A DNA stretch of 64,000 nucleotides from Nocardiopsis sp. JB363 (GTDB lineage Bacteria; Actinomycetota; Actinomycetes; Streptosporangiales; Streptosporangiaceae), in the NCBI RefSeq assembly GCF_900143625.1, contig NZ_FRFF01000006.1, positions 1-64,000 on the forward strand, in the 5' to 3' direction. Of the stretch, positions 55,001 to 62,265 are shown piece after piece. The notes below the pieces were generated by a model. The model made no database searches and had not been told where the DNA came from. It saw only the letters and a list, made by a program, of their open reading frames with translations. The position numbers and the translations under genes are program-made. Positions within the stretch are counted from its first letter, which is position 1. Every line of letters starts with the position of its first letter.

Positions 55001-58000
55001 CGGTCAACCACGGCGGGCGCACGAACGGCTTCACCGTGCCCTCGGTGTCCGCCCAGGCCGACGTGGTCGGGCGTGCGCTGCACACGGCCGGGGTGCCGGC
55101 TGCCGAGATCGACTACGTGGAGGCGCACGGCACGGGCACACTGCTCGGCGATCCCATCGAGGTCTCGGCGCTCGGCGGGGTATTCGCCGGATCGGGCCCG
55201 GACTGCCCGATCGGATCGGTCAAGTCCAACATCGGGCACCTTGAGTCGGCCGCGGGCATCGCCGCGCTCACGAAGGTCCTCCTACAGTTCGAGTACGCCG
55301 AGTTGGTACCGTCCCTGCACTCGGAGCCGGGCAACCCCGAGATCGGTTTCCATGGCCTGCGCGTGCAGCGCGCGCACGAGCCGTGGGCCAAGCGGTCGGG
55401 CACGGCGCCCCTCACCGCGTCGATCAGTTCCTTCGGCGCGGGCGGGGCCAACTCTCACCTGGTCGTGGCGGCTGACGACGCTCCAGTGGCCGCGAACGGC
55501 CCCGGTGACGGCGGACAACAGATCGTACGCCTGTCGGCCCGGTCGGACCGCTCCTTGCGAGAATCCGCGCGGCGGCTCGCCGACCACCTCGACCCCGGGC
55601 GGACCGCAGCGACCGCGGACCGGACGGCCGACGTCGTCGCGGCGGTGGCGGACGTCGCCGGTCTGGGCGCGGCCGACGTCGACCTCGACGCCGATCCGTC
55701 CGAGTTCGGGCTGGACGCGTTCACGGCCACGGAGATCGCCTCCCGTGTCGCGCCCCCTGGACAGGAGGAGAGCATCGCCCGATTCCTCGGTGTCGCTCGA
55801 TCATTCCGCGAGGTCGCCGCCCAGCTGCCCCGGGAGGACGCGCCCGGAGCCGGCACGGGCCCCGCTCTCGCCGACGTCGCGTTCACCCTCGCCTCGGGCC
55901 GGGACGAGTTCGACGAACGCCTCGCCTTGGTGGTCGACGGGGTCGACGAGCTCTTGGCACGGTTGCGGGAGTTCGCCGCGACGGGCACCGAGACGCACCG
56001 CGCGGGCCGGACCGGCGAAGAGGACCGGGCCCTGTCGGAACTGTTCGGCGGACCGTCCGGCGAGCGGTTCCTTGACGGGATTCTCCGCGAGGGGCGGCTC
56101 GACGAGCTCGCGAAGCTGTGGACGCAGGGCTACTCCGTGCCCTGGAGCGGGTCCCCGGCTGGGGAACGCCGCCGCGTCCCGCTGCCCGGCTATGCGTTCG
56201 ACCGTATGGAGATGTGGCTGCCCGGGATGTCCGCGGAGGACGCGCCGGCTGACGGGCCGACCGAACCCCGCCCCGCGGATACCCGGCACGTGGAGCCCTG
56301 GACCGTGGCGAACAACCCCGTGGATGACGCTCCCGTGACCGCGGAGGCGCTGGCCGGGCCGGATTTCGGCCGCGTTGCCGACACGGTCCGCACGGCCATG
56401 GCGACGGTGCTCGGCGCCGAACCCCACGATGTCGAACTGGACGTCCCGCACGCGGAGTTCGGTATCGACTCTGTGTTCGCCGTGGACATCGTCGACCGCT
56501 TGAACACCACTCTGGGCACTGACCTGCGTCCCACGGACTTCTTCCAGTACACGACGGTCCGCGAACTCGCGGAGCATCTGGTCGGGGTCCTGCCCCGTAC
56601 CGGCCGGGCCGCGGCTACCGAGGAGCCTTCGGCCCCCATCGACGACCCCGTGGGTGAGGCCCCCGCGCAACGCCGGGGGTCTGCCCTGCCCTCGGCATCC
56701 CCGCCGCCACCCGAGCCACGGCACGCCGACATCGCCGTCGTCGGCATGGCGGTCCGCTTCCCCGGCTCGCCGACCACGGGCGAGTTCTGGGACAACCTCG
56801 TCAACGGCGTGGACAGCGTGGACATCGTCCGACCCGAGCGCTGGGACATCGGTCGGCACTTCGACGCTGACGCCCGAGCGCCGTTCCGAACCTACGGCAA
56901 GTGGGGGTCCGTCCTGGCGGACGCCGACCGGTTCGATGCGGACTTCTTCGGTTTCTCGCCCCGCGAGGCCAAGCTCATGGACCCGCAGCAGCGGCTCTTC
57001 CTGGAGAGTTCCTGGCACGCCATGGAGTCCGCCGGATACCCCGCCGACGCGCTCCGGGGCCGCGACGTCGGCGTCTTCGTCGGCGCGTCCTCCGGCGACT
57101 ACCAGAACCACCTGCGCGAGAACGGCGTGCAGCCGGAGGGCTACACCTTCACCGGAAACCACGCGGCGATGCTGCCGTCGCGCCTGTCCTACCTCCTCGA
57201 CCTGCGCGGTCCCAGCCTGGCTGTGGAGACCTCGTGTTCGTCGTCCCTGATGGCCGTCCACCTCGCCTGCGAAGAGATCCGGTCCGGGCGCGTCGAGGCG
57301 GCGTTCGCCGGGGGCGTCGCCCTGCTCTTCACGCCCGAACTCCACGTGCTCGCGAGCAAGGCGCGTATGCTCTCGCCCACCGGCCGCTGCCGGACCTTCG
57401 ACGCGCAGGCCGACGGCTTCGTCCCCGGCGAGGGCGTCGGCGTGGTCCTGCTCAAGTCCTTGGAACACGCGCGCCGCGACGGTGACCGCATCCTGGGCGT
57501 CGTCCGCGGCTCCGGCACGAACCAGGACGGCCGTAGCAACGGGATCACCGCTCCGAACATGGTCGCTCAGCGCGACCTGGAGGTCTCGGTCTACCGGCGG
57601 TTCGGCATCGACCCCGAGGACATCGGCTACGTGGAGTGCCACGGCACTGGTACCCGGCTCGGTGACCCGGTGGAGATCGAGGCCTTGACGGCCGCGTTCC
57701 GCGAGTTCACGGGCGAGCGGAACTTCTGCGGCCTCGGCTCGGTGAAGTCCAACATCGGCCACACGCTCACGGCCTCGGGCATCGCGGGCTTCACCAAGGC
57801 GCTGTTGAGCCTGCGCCACCGGCGGATCGCGCCGACGCTGCACGTGACGAACGTCAACGATCACCTGCGGCTCGACGACTCCCCGTTCTACGTCGCGCGC
57901 GAGGCCCGGCCGTTCCCCAAGCCGCGCGGGGGCGAGCGGTTGGCCGCTGTCAGCTCCTTCGGGTTCAGCGGGACCAACGTGCACATGGTGTTGGCGGAAC

Positions 58001-61000
58001 CGCCGGCCGAGGCGGAGCCAGGAGCCGCTCGGCACCCTGACAGCCCCGTGCTCGTTCCGCTGTCAGCCACCACGCCCGACGCGCTCGCCCGCCGAGTGCG
58101 CGCGTTGGCGTCCTTGCTGGCGGAGGGTCAGGCGGCGGACCTCACGGACGTCGCGTACACCTTGGGGGAGCGGCGCACGCACTTCCGGCACCGCGCCGCG
58201 TTCATCGCGACTGGCGTGGACGATCTGTTGGACCAGCTGCGCCGGTGGGAGTCGGGGACACAGCAGGAGCCCGAGGCCGCACGGGACGGCGGCGTCCTGG
58301 AGCGCGCCCGGGAACGCTACCTCGCCGGTGAGACCGTCGAGTGGGCGGAGCTGGGAACGGGCGGCCGCCTCGTCGACGCACCCCTCTACCCCTTCGAGGA
58401 CCAGCGGCACTGGGCCGTCGACCGGGAGCGGAACACAGGATCGGCTACGGTGCCGGAAACGTCCTCGTCCGGGGCGCCGAACGATCCCACGGATCCGCGG
58501 TCCCTGGAGATCGTTCTTGATCCCAAGGATCCCTTGGTCGCCGACCACATCGTTGGCGGGCGCCCGATCCTGCCTGCCGCGGGCCACCTGAGTCTCCTCG
58601 TCGACCTCGTCCGGCGCGAGTTCGGATCACCCTTGTGCACGATTGAGCGCGCCGTCTGGATCCGCCCGGTGGTCGTGGACGAACCGCGGCGCGTCCGATT
58701 CGCCCTCACCCCCGAGGGCGACGAATGGCGCTGGGAGGTCACGAGCCGGCCCGCCACGTCGCCCGAGGAGGAACCGGTGGCGCACAGCCGTGGCCGGATC
58801 CTTCCGGGAGAGCCGGCGCACGCGCCCGACCTCGACCTGGAGGGCCTGCACACCGAACGTGACGGTGACCCCCACCTGCTCTACCACCGCTTCGACACGG
58901 TGGGTGTCCGCTACGGACCGGCTTTCCGGGCCATCACGTCTTACCGTGTGGGCTCGGACATCGTCGTGGCGTCGCTGCGGCGCACGCCCGGCGACTACCG
59001 CGACGTGCCGGTCGGGGTCCTGGACAGCGCCGCGCAGAGCCTCCTCGCGCTCCCGCCGGAGAACGACACGGGCCCGCACCTGCCCTTCGCGATGGACCGG
59101 GTGCGCGTGCTGCGCCCCGTGCCGGAGACCTGTGTCTCCGTCGTGTGGCAGGATGGCCGCGACCAATGCGGGCTCACCGTCGCCACCACGACGGGCGCGC
59201 CGTGTGTCGTCGTCGACGGAATGACCTCCCGGCCGTTGCGGGAGGCCGCCGAAGTCCACGAACTCGCACCCGTCTGGTCCGCGGTGGGTCCCGTGCCGAG
59301 CGTCCCTGGCAACTCGCCCGCGGGCGACGTGCTCGTCCTGGACAGCGGTGCCCACCCGGGGCTGACCGGCGCCGTCCTCGCCCGGCACGCCGGGTCCACC
59401 GTCCGCCGCATCGCGCTGGACGACCCCGCGCTCGCCGACGAGATGCGTCGCGTCGACGACACGGCCGCCCTCCGCCGGGTGTACGTGATCGGCGTGGCCG
59501 AGGGCACCGCGGCCGCGTCGCGTGAACGGCTCGGCCTACCGGTGCTGCGGGCACTGCGGACGCTCGCCGGAGGACGGCACGCGAGCCGAGCCCTCGACGT
59601 CGTCGTGCTCACCGTCGACGCCCACCAAGTGCACATCGACGATCCCGTCGCGCCCGCCGGGGCGCAGTTGTTCGGGTTGCAGCGCTCGCTGGCCCGGGAA
59701 CGCCGCACGTGGTCGGTGCGGTGCGTCGATCTCGCCGCCGCCGACCTCGCGGGCACACCAGCGGACGTCCTGGGTCGGGCGCTCGCGCTTCCCCTAGACC
59801 CCGCCGGTCGCGAGGTCGCACTCCGCGCGGGCCGCGGCTGGACCCTGGGCCTGGACCCGGTCGGCGACGAGGACGGCACGGCCCCGGTACCCGGCTACCG
59901 CAGGGGAGGCACCTACCTGATCCTCGGCGGTGCGGGCGGTATCGGTTTCGTCACCGCCATGCATCTGGCGCGGACGGCGGGCGCGAACGTCGTCCTCCTC
60001 GGCCGCCGTCCCGAGGACGACGGCATCCGGGCCGGGCTCGACCTCATCGAACGCGCCGGGGGGCGCGGGCTGTACCTGTCGGTGGACGCGGCCGACGCCG
60101 ACGCGGTGCGCGGGGCGGTGGCTGACGCCGTCGCGCGCTTCGGACCGGTCCACGGGGCTTTCCACTCCGCGCTGGTCCTGCGCGACGGCCTGCTCCAGAC
60201 GATGACCGACGACGCCTATCGCGAAGTGTGCGAGCCCAAGGCGGCGGGCGCGGAGAACCTCGTGGCCGCGCTGCGCGACCAGCCGCTGGACATGTTCGTC
60301 CTCTACTCGTCGGCCCAGTCGTTCGTCGGCAACACCGGCCAGGCGAACTACGCCGCCGCGAGCACGCACCTGGACGCCTATGCCCGGGAGCTGCGCCGGG
60401 ACCGGCTGCCCGTCCGCGTCGTGAACTGGGGGTACTGGGGCGACGTCGGTATCGTTGCCGACCCGAAGTACCGCGTGCTGATGGAGGCCAACGGCATCCA
60501 TTCGGTGACCCCGGCCGAGGGCATGCGGGCGCTGGACCGCGCGGTGGCCCGTGGGAGGTTCCAGACTGTCGTCCTGAAGGCGGCCCCGGAGGGACTGGCC
60601 CAGTTCTCCGCGGGTGCCGCCACCGGCGAGCGGACGCGCGCCGCCGGCGGCGGGGAGGCGTTCGACCCGCTGGCCGGCCACCGCGGCCCTGGTACGGCCG
60701 GGCTCGACGACGTCCTCTCCGCCCATCGAGGGATGGTTCGGCGCGGTCACGTCTGGGCGTTGCTCCAGCTCGTAGCCGTCGGGATCGTCAACAGCGACGG
60801 ACGCGTCCTCCCCCGTGAGGGGTGGATGCGCATGGGGGTGCCGGAGTCCGCTGTCTCGTTCGTGTCCGCGCTGCTCCGGCACGCGGAGGGCGCCGGCCTC
60901 GTCGAGGAGGTCCGCGGCGAGCGGAGGCTGTGCGCCAGCGCCCGCTCGATGACACCGCAGGCCGCAGAGGCCGACCTGCTGCGACACGGCCGGGAACACG

Positions 61001-62265
61001 GAGCCGTCGCTGCCCACGTGGAGCTGCTGGCCGCGTGCGTCCGCGCCTACCCCGACCTGCTCGCCGGCCGACAGGAACCGACGGAGATCATGTTCCCGGG
61101 GTCGTCGATGCGGCTCGTCAACGCCGTCTACCAGGGCGACGTGGTCGCCGACGGTCTGAACGACCTTGTGCGGCGGGCCTTGGAGACCAGGCTCGCGTCG
61201 ACGTCCGACCGGATACGGGTCGTCGAGGTCGGAGCAGGTACCGGGGGCACCACGCAGGCACTGGTGCCGGTACTCCGGCGGGAGTGGGACCGGATCGACT
61301 ACGTCTACACCGACCTGTCCGCGGGGTTCCTCCGCCATGGCCGCCGAATGCTCGATGAACTCGACAATGTCGAGTTTCGCCGGATGGATGTGGCGGCGTC
61401 CCCCGCCTGGCAGGGGTTCGCGAGTGGCGCGGCGGACGTCGTTGTCGCGGCGAACGTCCTGCATGCCACGCCGGACCTGCGCGCGGCCGTGCGCCACACT
61501 GCTGAGCTGCTGCGTCCGGGCGGCTGGCTGGTGCTGCTGGAGACCACCGAGGTCAGCGAGTTCGCGACCATGACGTTCGGCCTGCTCGACGGCTGGTGGA
61601 AGTTCGAGGACGACCTGCGTGAGCCGGACTCGCCGCTCGCGTCGGTCCGAACGTGGACGTCTGTGCTGCGCGATGAGGGCTTCGACGCGGTGGCCGTGGA
61701 AGCTCCGGGCGAGATTCGCGACGGGACGATCGGGCAGCACGTGCTCGTCGCCCGCCGCGCACCGGTCGGGCCCGAGACGCTGACGCGGCCAGAGTCCGTG
61801 GGCGGTACTGCCCGGGAGGGCGTCACCGACGAGCGACCGGACGTGCCCCGCGCGTCCGCTCCGGTGGAGTCCGGTGCGGGTGCGTTGGATGTGGTGGGGG
61901 AGATTTCGGCTGTGGTGGCGGAGACCCTATGCCGTGAACCGGGGAGTGTGGTGGGAGATGTTCCGTTTACGGATTATGGGGTGGATTCGATTGTTTTGGT
62001 TGAGTTGGTGGGTGCGGTGAATGAGCGTTTGGGTGTGGATTTGAAGCCTACGGCGTTGTTCGATTTCCCGACCGTGTCGGTATTGGCCGAGCACGTCACC
62101 GACGAACTCGGGCGGACCGAACCGCCTCCGCCATCGTTTGCGGCGGACGCCGGGCCCCCTGCAGGCCCCGTCGGGGACAACGGCATGGACGTACTGGAGC
62201 GCCTCTCACGCGGCGCCGTATCTCTGGACGACGCGTTGCGCCAATGGGAGGACACCGGTGAATGA
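49027..62265 (+). CDS. trans-AT polyketide synthase 3: ACP / KS-DH-KR-ACP / KS-[ACP-like]-ACP / KS-DH-KR-cMT-ACP
   Basis: A 4412-residue PKS. GTG 49027 overlaps the PKS2 stop (GTGA) and has GGGGA upstream. N-terminal docking helices (1-36), then an ACP (Ser105) that completes the KS4 module. KS5: Cys362. DH: His777, Asp927, Gln931. KR: TGGLGGVG near 1305. ACP: Ser1615 (GLESVMA). KS6: Cys1899, followed by an ACP-like insert whose attachment site reads GLDAF (Ala2231), linker, and an ACP (Ser2482). KS7: Cys2737. DH: His3174, Asp3333, Gln3337. KR: GGAGGIG near 3633. cMT (about 3900-4240): VEVGAGTGGTT near 4066. ACP: Ser4321, in a codon-anomalous patch. The C-terminus VLERLSRGAVSLDDALRQW is a docking segment. 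All three KS domains keep Cys and both His. Confidence 0.95.
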   Translation: MNEPVRTRAVLAALREGNLSREEGLALLRRARESGAEPVEVRKPDPAPTASEPADKGAAGTALMEDTGVAEAVGALLTECIARHTGTPEQRIVSDAPFERYGFDSVMAIGVVNDLEPVFGPQPPTLLFEVRTLAELAAHLITRHPEAASRLSRTTATSQVTVPAQITAEPLPATPRPASVERPTTPRADDRGDREIAVVGISGRFPQADDVDTFWANLRDARDCIEEVPADRWDHSRVFDPEPGRAGRSYSRWGGFLSDVDRFDHAFFRISPRQAAFMDPQERLLLQEVWHALEDAGTSAGSLAGRRVGVYVGVMYSQYQLWGMGGSPYEGDYLGSSYASIANRVSHYFDLRGPSIALDTMCSSSLTGLHLATEALRAGSIDAAVVAGVNLTLHPRKHVDLSQGRFASTDGRCRAFGTGGDGYVPGEAVVATLLKRREDAERDGDRIWATVLGSAVSHGGRTNGYTTPNPDDQARVMREAMADAGVEPADISYIEAHGTGTILGDSIETRSLGAVLAGSEKRPRTMPCPVGAVKSNVGHCEASAGIVGLVKTVLQLRHGELVPSLHSERLNPDLDVPDDVLRIQQENEVWPRTGDRSRLAGVSSFGAGGASAHVVVAEAPAEPVRDDPQDREYALPLSAGSEDSLRATAAGLRRHLREHRSRLDDVEFTLVRGREHLEYRCAVVASSVEEAVERLGRVEAAGAVDTGGHGGAQETWVRSWCAGGPGVEAPNWDLAGRPVRLPGYVFARHRHWPEAADAAVGGRRVRVTRETSVNADHTVLGECVMPAAAMIELVGSLAGGDPVLESCAWPEPLRVPQEGVEVDVAIDGSASEGVFSVRTVDGGRLLCEGRLRASDGALARTEPIDPGASRWSDAEAHDGAQCYDHFSALGLDYGSGLRVIESVCTDGAGVLGAVRIKPGSSNAAALDGALQALVGFGARAGRLLLPFAIGRVEVGDRLTSARWVHAERTGTTERGGSTYDILLADADGLVVGRLDAVTVLPVQVTNPDSGRAVATSHAVSGSGASPVSAVPVATDATTATDATVVSADSPATAATPASGTSADSTDPGGAVHPSLRYLAFDWTEEPNRPAATPPGRVLLLGSDAGVARGLAAVLTGAGRPGAVSIAVPTEDGSVEVDGRRVAGLSEAVDAVGSDIDTVVDLMAAWPSTGAGSAEEVGRRVAAFDTVVRTAVRLLHEGPVRYFDVRSTDDSDSAAGAAVHRVLAVENPAYRGHTIVTGPELGEPGSEAWNRALADVLLGGLPDSAGAAGAVRLDGRTLHRQTLRMTAGPDTADHDTHPLRRGGICLVTGGLGGVGRQLAVHLARTREARVVVVGRRAAGVESDAVLQEIRDAGGAAVYVSADCSTENGARVAVDAATAAFGALHGVFHLAGVLRDGFAARKSADAMAAVLAPKVWGAVYLDEATRDLPLDCWVVFGSASAYVGVPGQIDYAWANAQITALTEERATAVRAGQRQGRTLVVSWPLWTDGGMTVDASAAEVLRTHLGWDPLTPQTGLAALDDMLCGSGTVHLPVYGDPAVIKAWATDHWGTAHAAAPAPAPAAMNPEPSERSGSSGQAPERAPARFVELVGGMVAEELGMRPWELRPEATFERLGLESVMAMNLSRALTDRLGQVPVTVFFEYRDVRELSDGLWRTHRAAAASLADPGGALGAGGVQEDARTEPVAPAPALTPAPPSAQEPPMASEPPSVPEPSRSYAVVARGSDELRRDTEDPVVIVGVSGRYPQADDLAEYWSVLRSGRDCVTEVPSDRWDHAALFDPAVGTVGRTYAKWGGFLREIAGFDCRFFNIAPAEARQLDPQERQFLQTAWHAVEDSGHSVAELAGSRTGVFAGVMHAHYQMYGAESRYRDSGFLPSSLGAGVANRVSYSLDLHGPSITVDTMCSSSLTAVHLACTSIRAGECDVALAGGVNVISHPYRYLQMAQGRFASTDGRCRSFGAGGDGYVPGEGVGVVVLKRRSAALRDGDHVYGVVRGGAVNHGGRTNGFTVPSVSAQADVVGRALHTAGVPAAEIDYVEAHGTGTLLGDPIEVSALGGVFAGSGPDCPIGSVKSNIGHLESAAGIAALTKVLLQFEYAELVPSLHSEPGNPEIGFHGLRVQRAHEPWAKRSGTAPLTASISSFGAGGANSHLVVAADDAPVAANGPGDGGQQIVRLSARSDRSLRESARRLADHLDPGRTAATADRTADVVAAVADVAGLGAADVDLDADPSEFGLDAFTATEIASRVAPPGQEESIARFLGVARSFREVAAQLPREDAPGAGTGPALADVAFTLASGRDEFDERLALVVDGVDELLARLREFAATGTETHRAGRTGEEDRALSELFGGPSGERFLDGILREGRLDELAKLWTQGYSVPWSGSPAGERRRVPLPGYAFDRMEMWLPGMSAEDAPADGPTEPRPADTRHVEPWTVANNPVDDAPVTAEALAGPDFGRVADTVRTAMATVLGAEPHDVELDVPHAEFGIDSVFAVDIVDRLNTTLGTDLRPTDFFQYTTVRELAEHLVGVLPRTGRAAATEEPSAPIDDPVGEAPAQRRGSALPSASPPPPEPRHADIAVVGMAVRFPGSPTTGEFWDNLVNGVDSVDIVRPERWDIGRHFDADARAPFRTYGKWGSVLADADRFDADFFGFSPREAKLMDPQQRLFLESSWHAMESAGYPADALRGRDVGVFVGASSGDYQNHLRENGVQPEGYTFTGNHAAMLPSRLSYLLDLRGPSLAVETSCSSSLMAVHLACEEIRSGRVEAAFAGGVALLFTPELHVLASKARMLSPTGRCRTFDAQADGFVPGEGVGVVLLKSLEHARRDGDRILGVVRGSGTNQDGRSNGITAPNMVAQRDLEVSVYRRFGIDPEDIGYVECHGTGTRLGDPVEIEALTAAFREFTGERNFCGLGSVKSNIGHTLTASGIAGFTKALLSLRHRRIAPTLHVTNVNDHLRLDDSPFYVAREARPFPKPRGGERLAAVSSFGFSGTNVHMVLAEPPAEAEPGAARHPDSPVLVPLSATTPDALARRVRALASLLAEGQAADLTDVAYTLGERRTHFRHRAAFIATGVDDLLDQLRRWESGTQQEPEAARDGGVLERARERYLAGETVEWAELGTGGRLVDAPLYPFEDQRHWAVDRERNTGSATVPETSSSGAPNDPTDPRSLEIVLDPKDPLVADHIVGGRPILPAAGHLSLLVDLVRREFGSPLCTIERAVWIRPVVVDEPRRVRFALTPEGDEWRWEVTSRPATSPEEEPVAHSRGRILPGEPAHAPDLDLEGLHTERDGDPHLLYHRFDTVGVRYGPAFRAITSYRVGSDIVVASLRRTPGDYRDVPVGVLDSAAQSLLALPPENDTGPHLPFAMDRVRVLRPVPETCVSVVWQDGRDQCGLTVATTTGAPCVVVDGMTSRPLREAAEVHELAPVWSAVGPVPSVPGNSPAGDVLVLDSGAHPGLTGAVLARHAGSTVRRIALDDPALADEMRRVDDTAALRRVYVIGVAEGTAAASRERLGLPVLRALRTLAGGRHASRALDVVVLTVDAHQVHIDDPVAPAGAQLFGLQRSLARERRTWSVRCVDLAAADLAGTPADVLGRALALPLDPAGREVALRAGRGWTLGLDPVGDEDGTAPVPGYRRGGTYLILGGAGGIGFVTAMHLARTAGANVVLLGRRPEDDGIRAGLDLIERAGGRGLYLSVDAADADAVRGAVADAVARFGPVHGAFHSALVLRDGLLQTMTDDAYREVCEPKAAGAENLVAALRDQPLDMFVLYSSAQSFVGNTGQANYAAASTHLDAYARELRRDRLPVRVVNWGYWGDVGIVADPKYRVLMEANGIHSVTPAEGMRALDRAVARGRFQTVVLKAAPEGLAQFSAGAATGERTRAAGGGEAFDPLAGHRGPGTAGLDDVLSAHRGMVRRGHVWALLQLVAVGIVNSDGRVLPREGWMRMGVPESAVSFVSALLRHAEGAGLVEEVRGERRLCASARSMTPQAAEADLLRHGREHGAVAAHVELLAACVRAYPDLLAGRQEPTEIMFPGSSMRLVNAVYQGDVVADGLNDLVRRALETRLASTSDRIRVVEVGAGTGGTTQALVPVLRREWDRIDYVYTDLSAGFLRHGRRMLDELDNVEFRRMDVAASPAWQGFASGAADVVVAANVLHATPDLRAAVRHTAELLRPGGWLVLLETTEVSEFATMTFGLLDGWWKFEDDLREPDSPLASVRTWTSVLRDEGFDAVAVEAPGEIRDGTIGQHVLVARRAPVGPETLTRPESVGGTAREGVTDERPDVPRASAPVESGAGALDVVGEISAVVAETLCREPGSVVGDVPFTDYGVDSIVLVELVGAVNERLGVDLKPTALFDFPTVSVLAEHVTDELGRTEPPPPSFAADAGPPAGPVGDNGMDVLERLSRGAVSLDDALRQWEDTGE
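61885..62079 (+). other. codon-anomalous ACP patch in PKS3
   Basis: Within the last ACP (around Ser4321) codons switch to G- and T-ending forms (gtg, ttg, gat, gtt, ttt, att, aat), with only a handful of C-ending codons in about 65. Sequence on both sides is strongly C/G-ending with frequent gtc, ctc and gac. The reading frame and ACP motif are intact. Confidence 0.7.

Noticed and set aside
55801-58035. 744-codon minus-strand frame inside PKS3
   Set aside because: Antisense shadow; the plus strand encodes recognisable linker, ACP and KS7 motifs.
59794-61740. 648-codon minus-strand frame inside PKS3
   Set aside because: Antisense to KR and methyltransferase motifs; no motif of its own.
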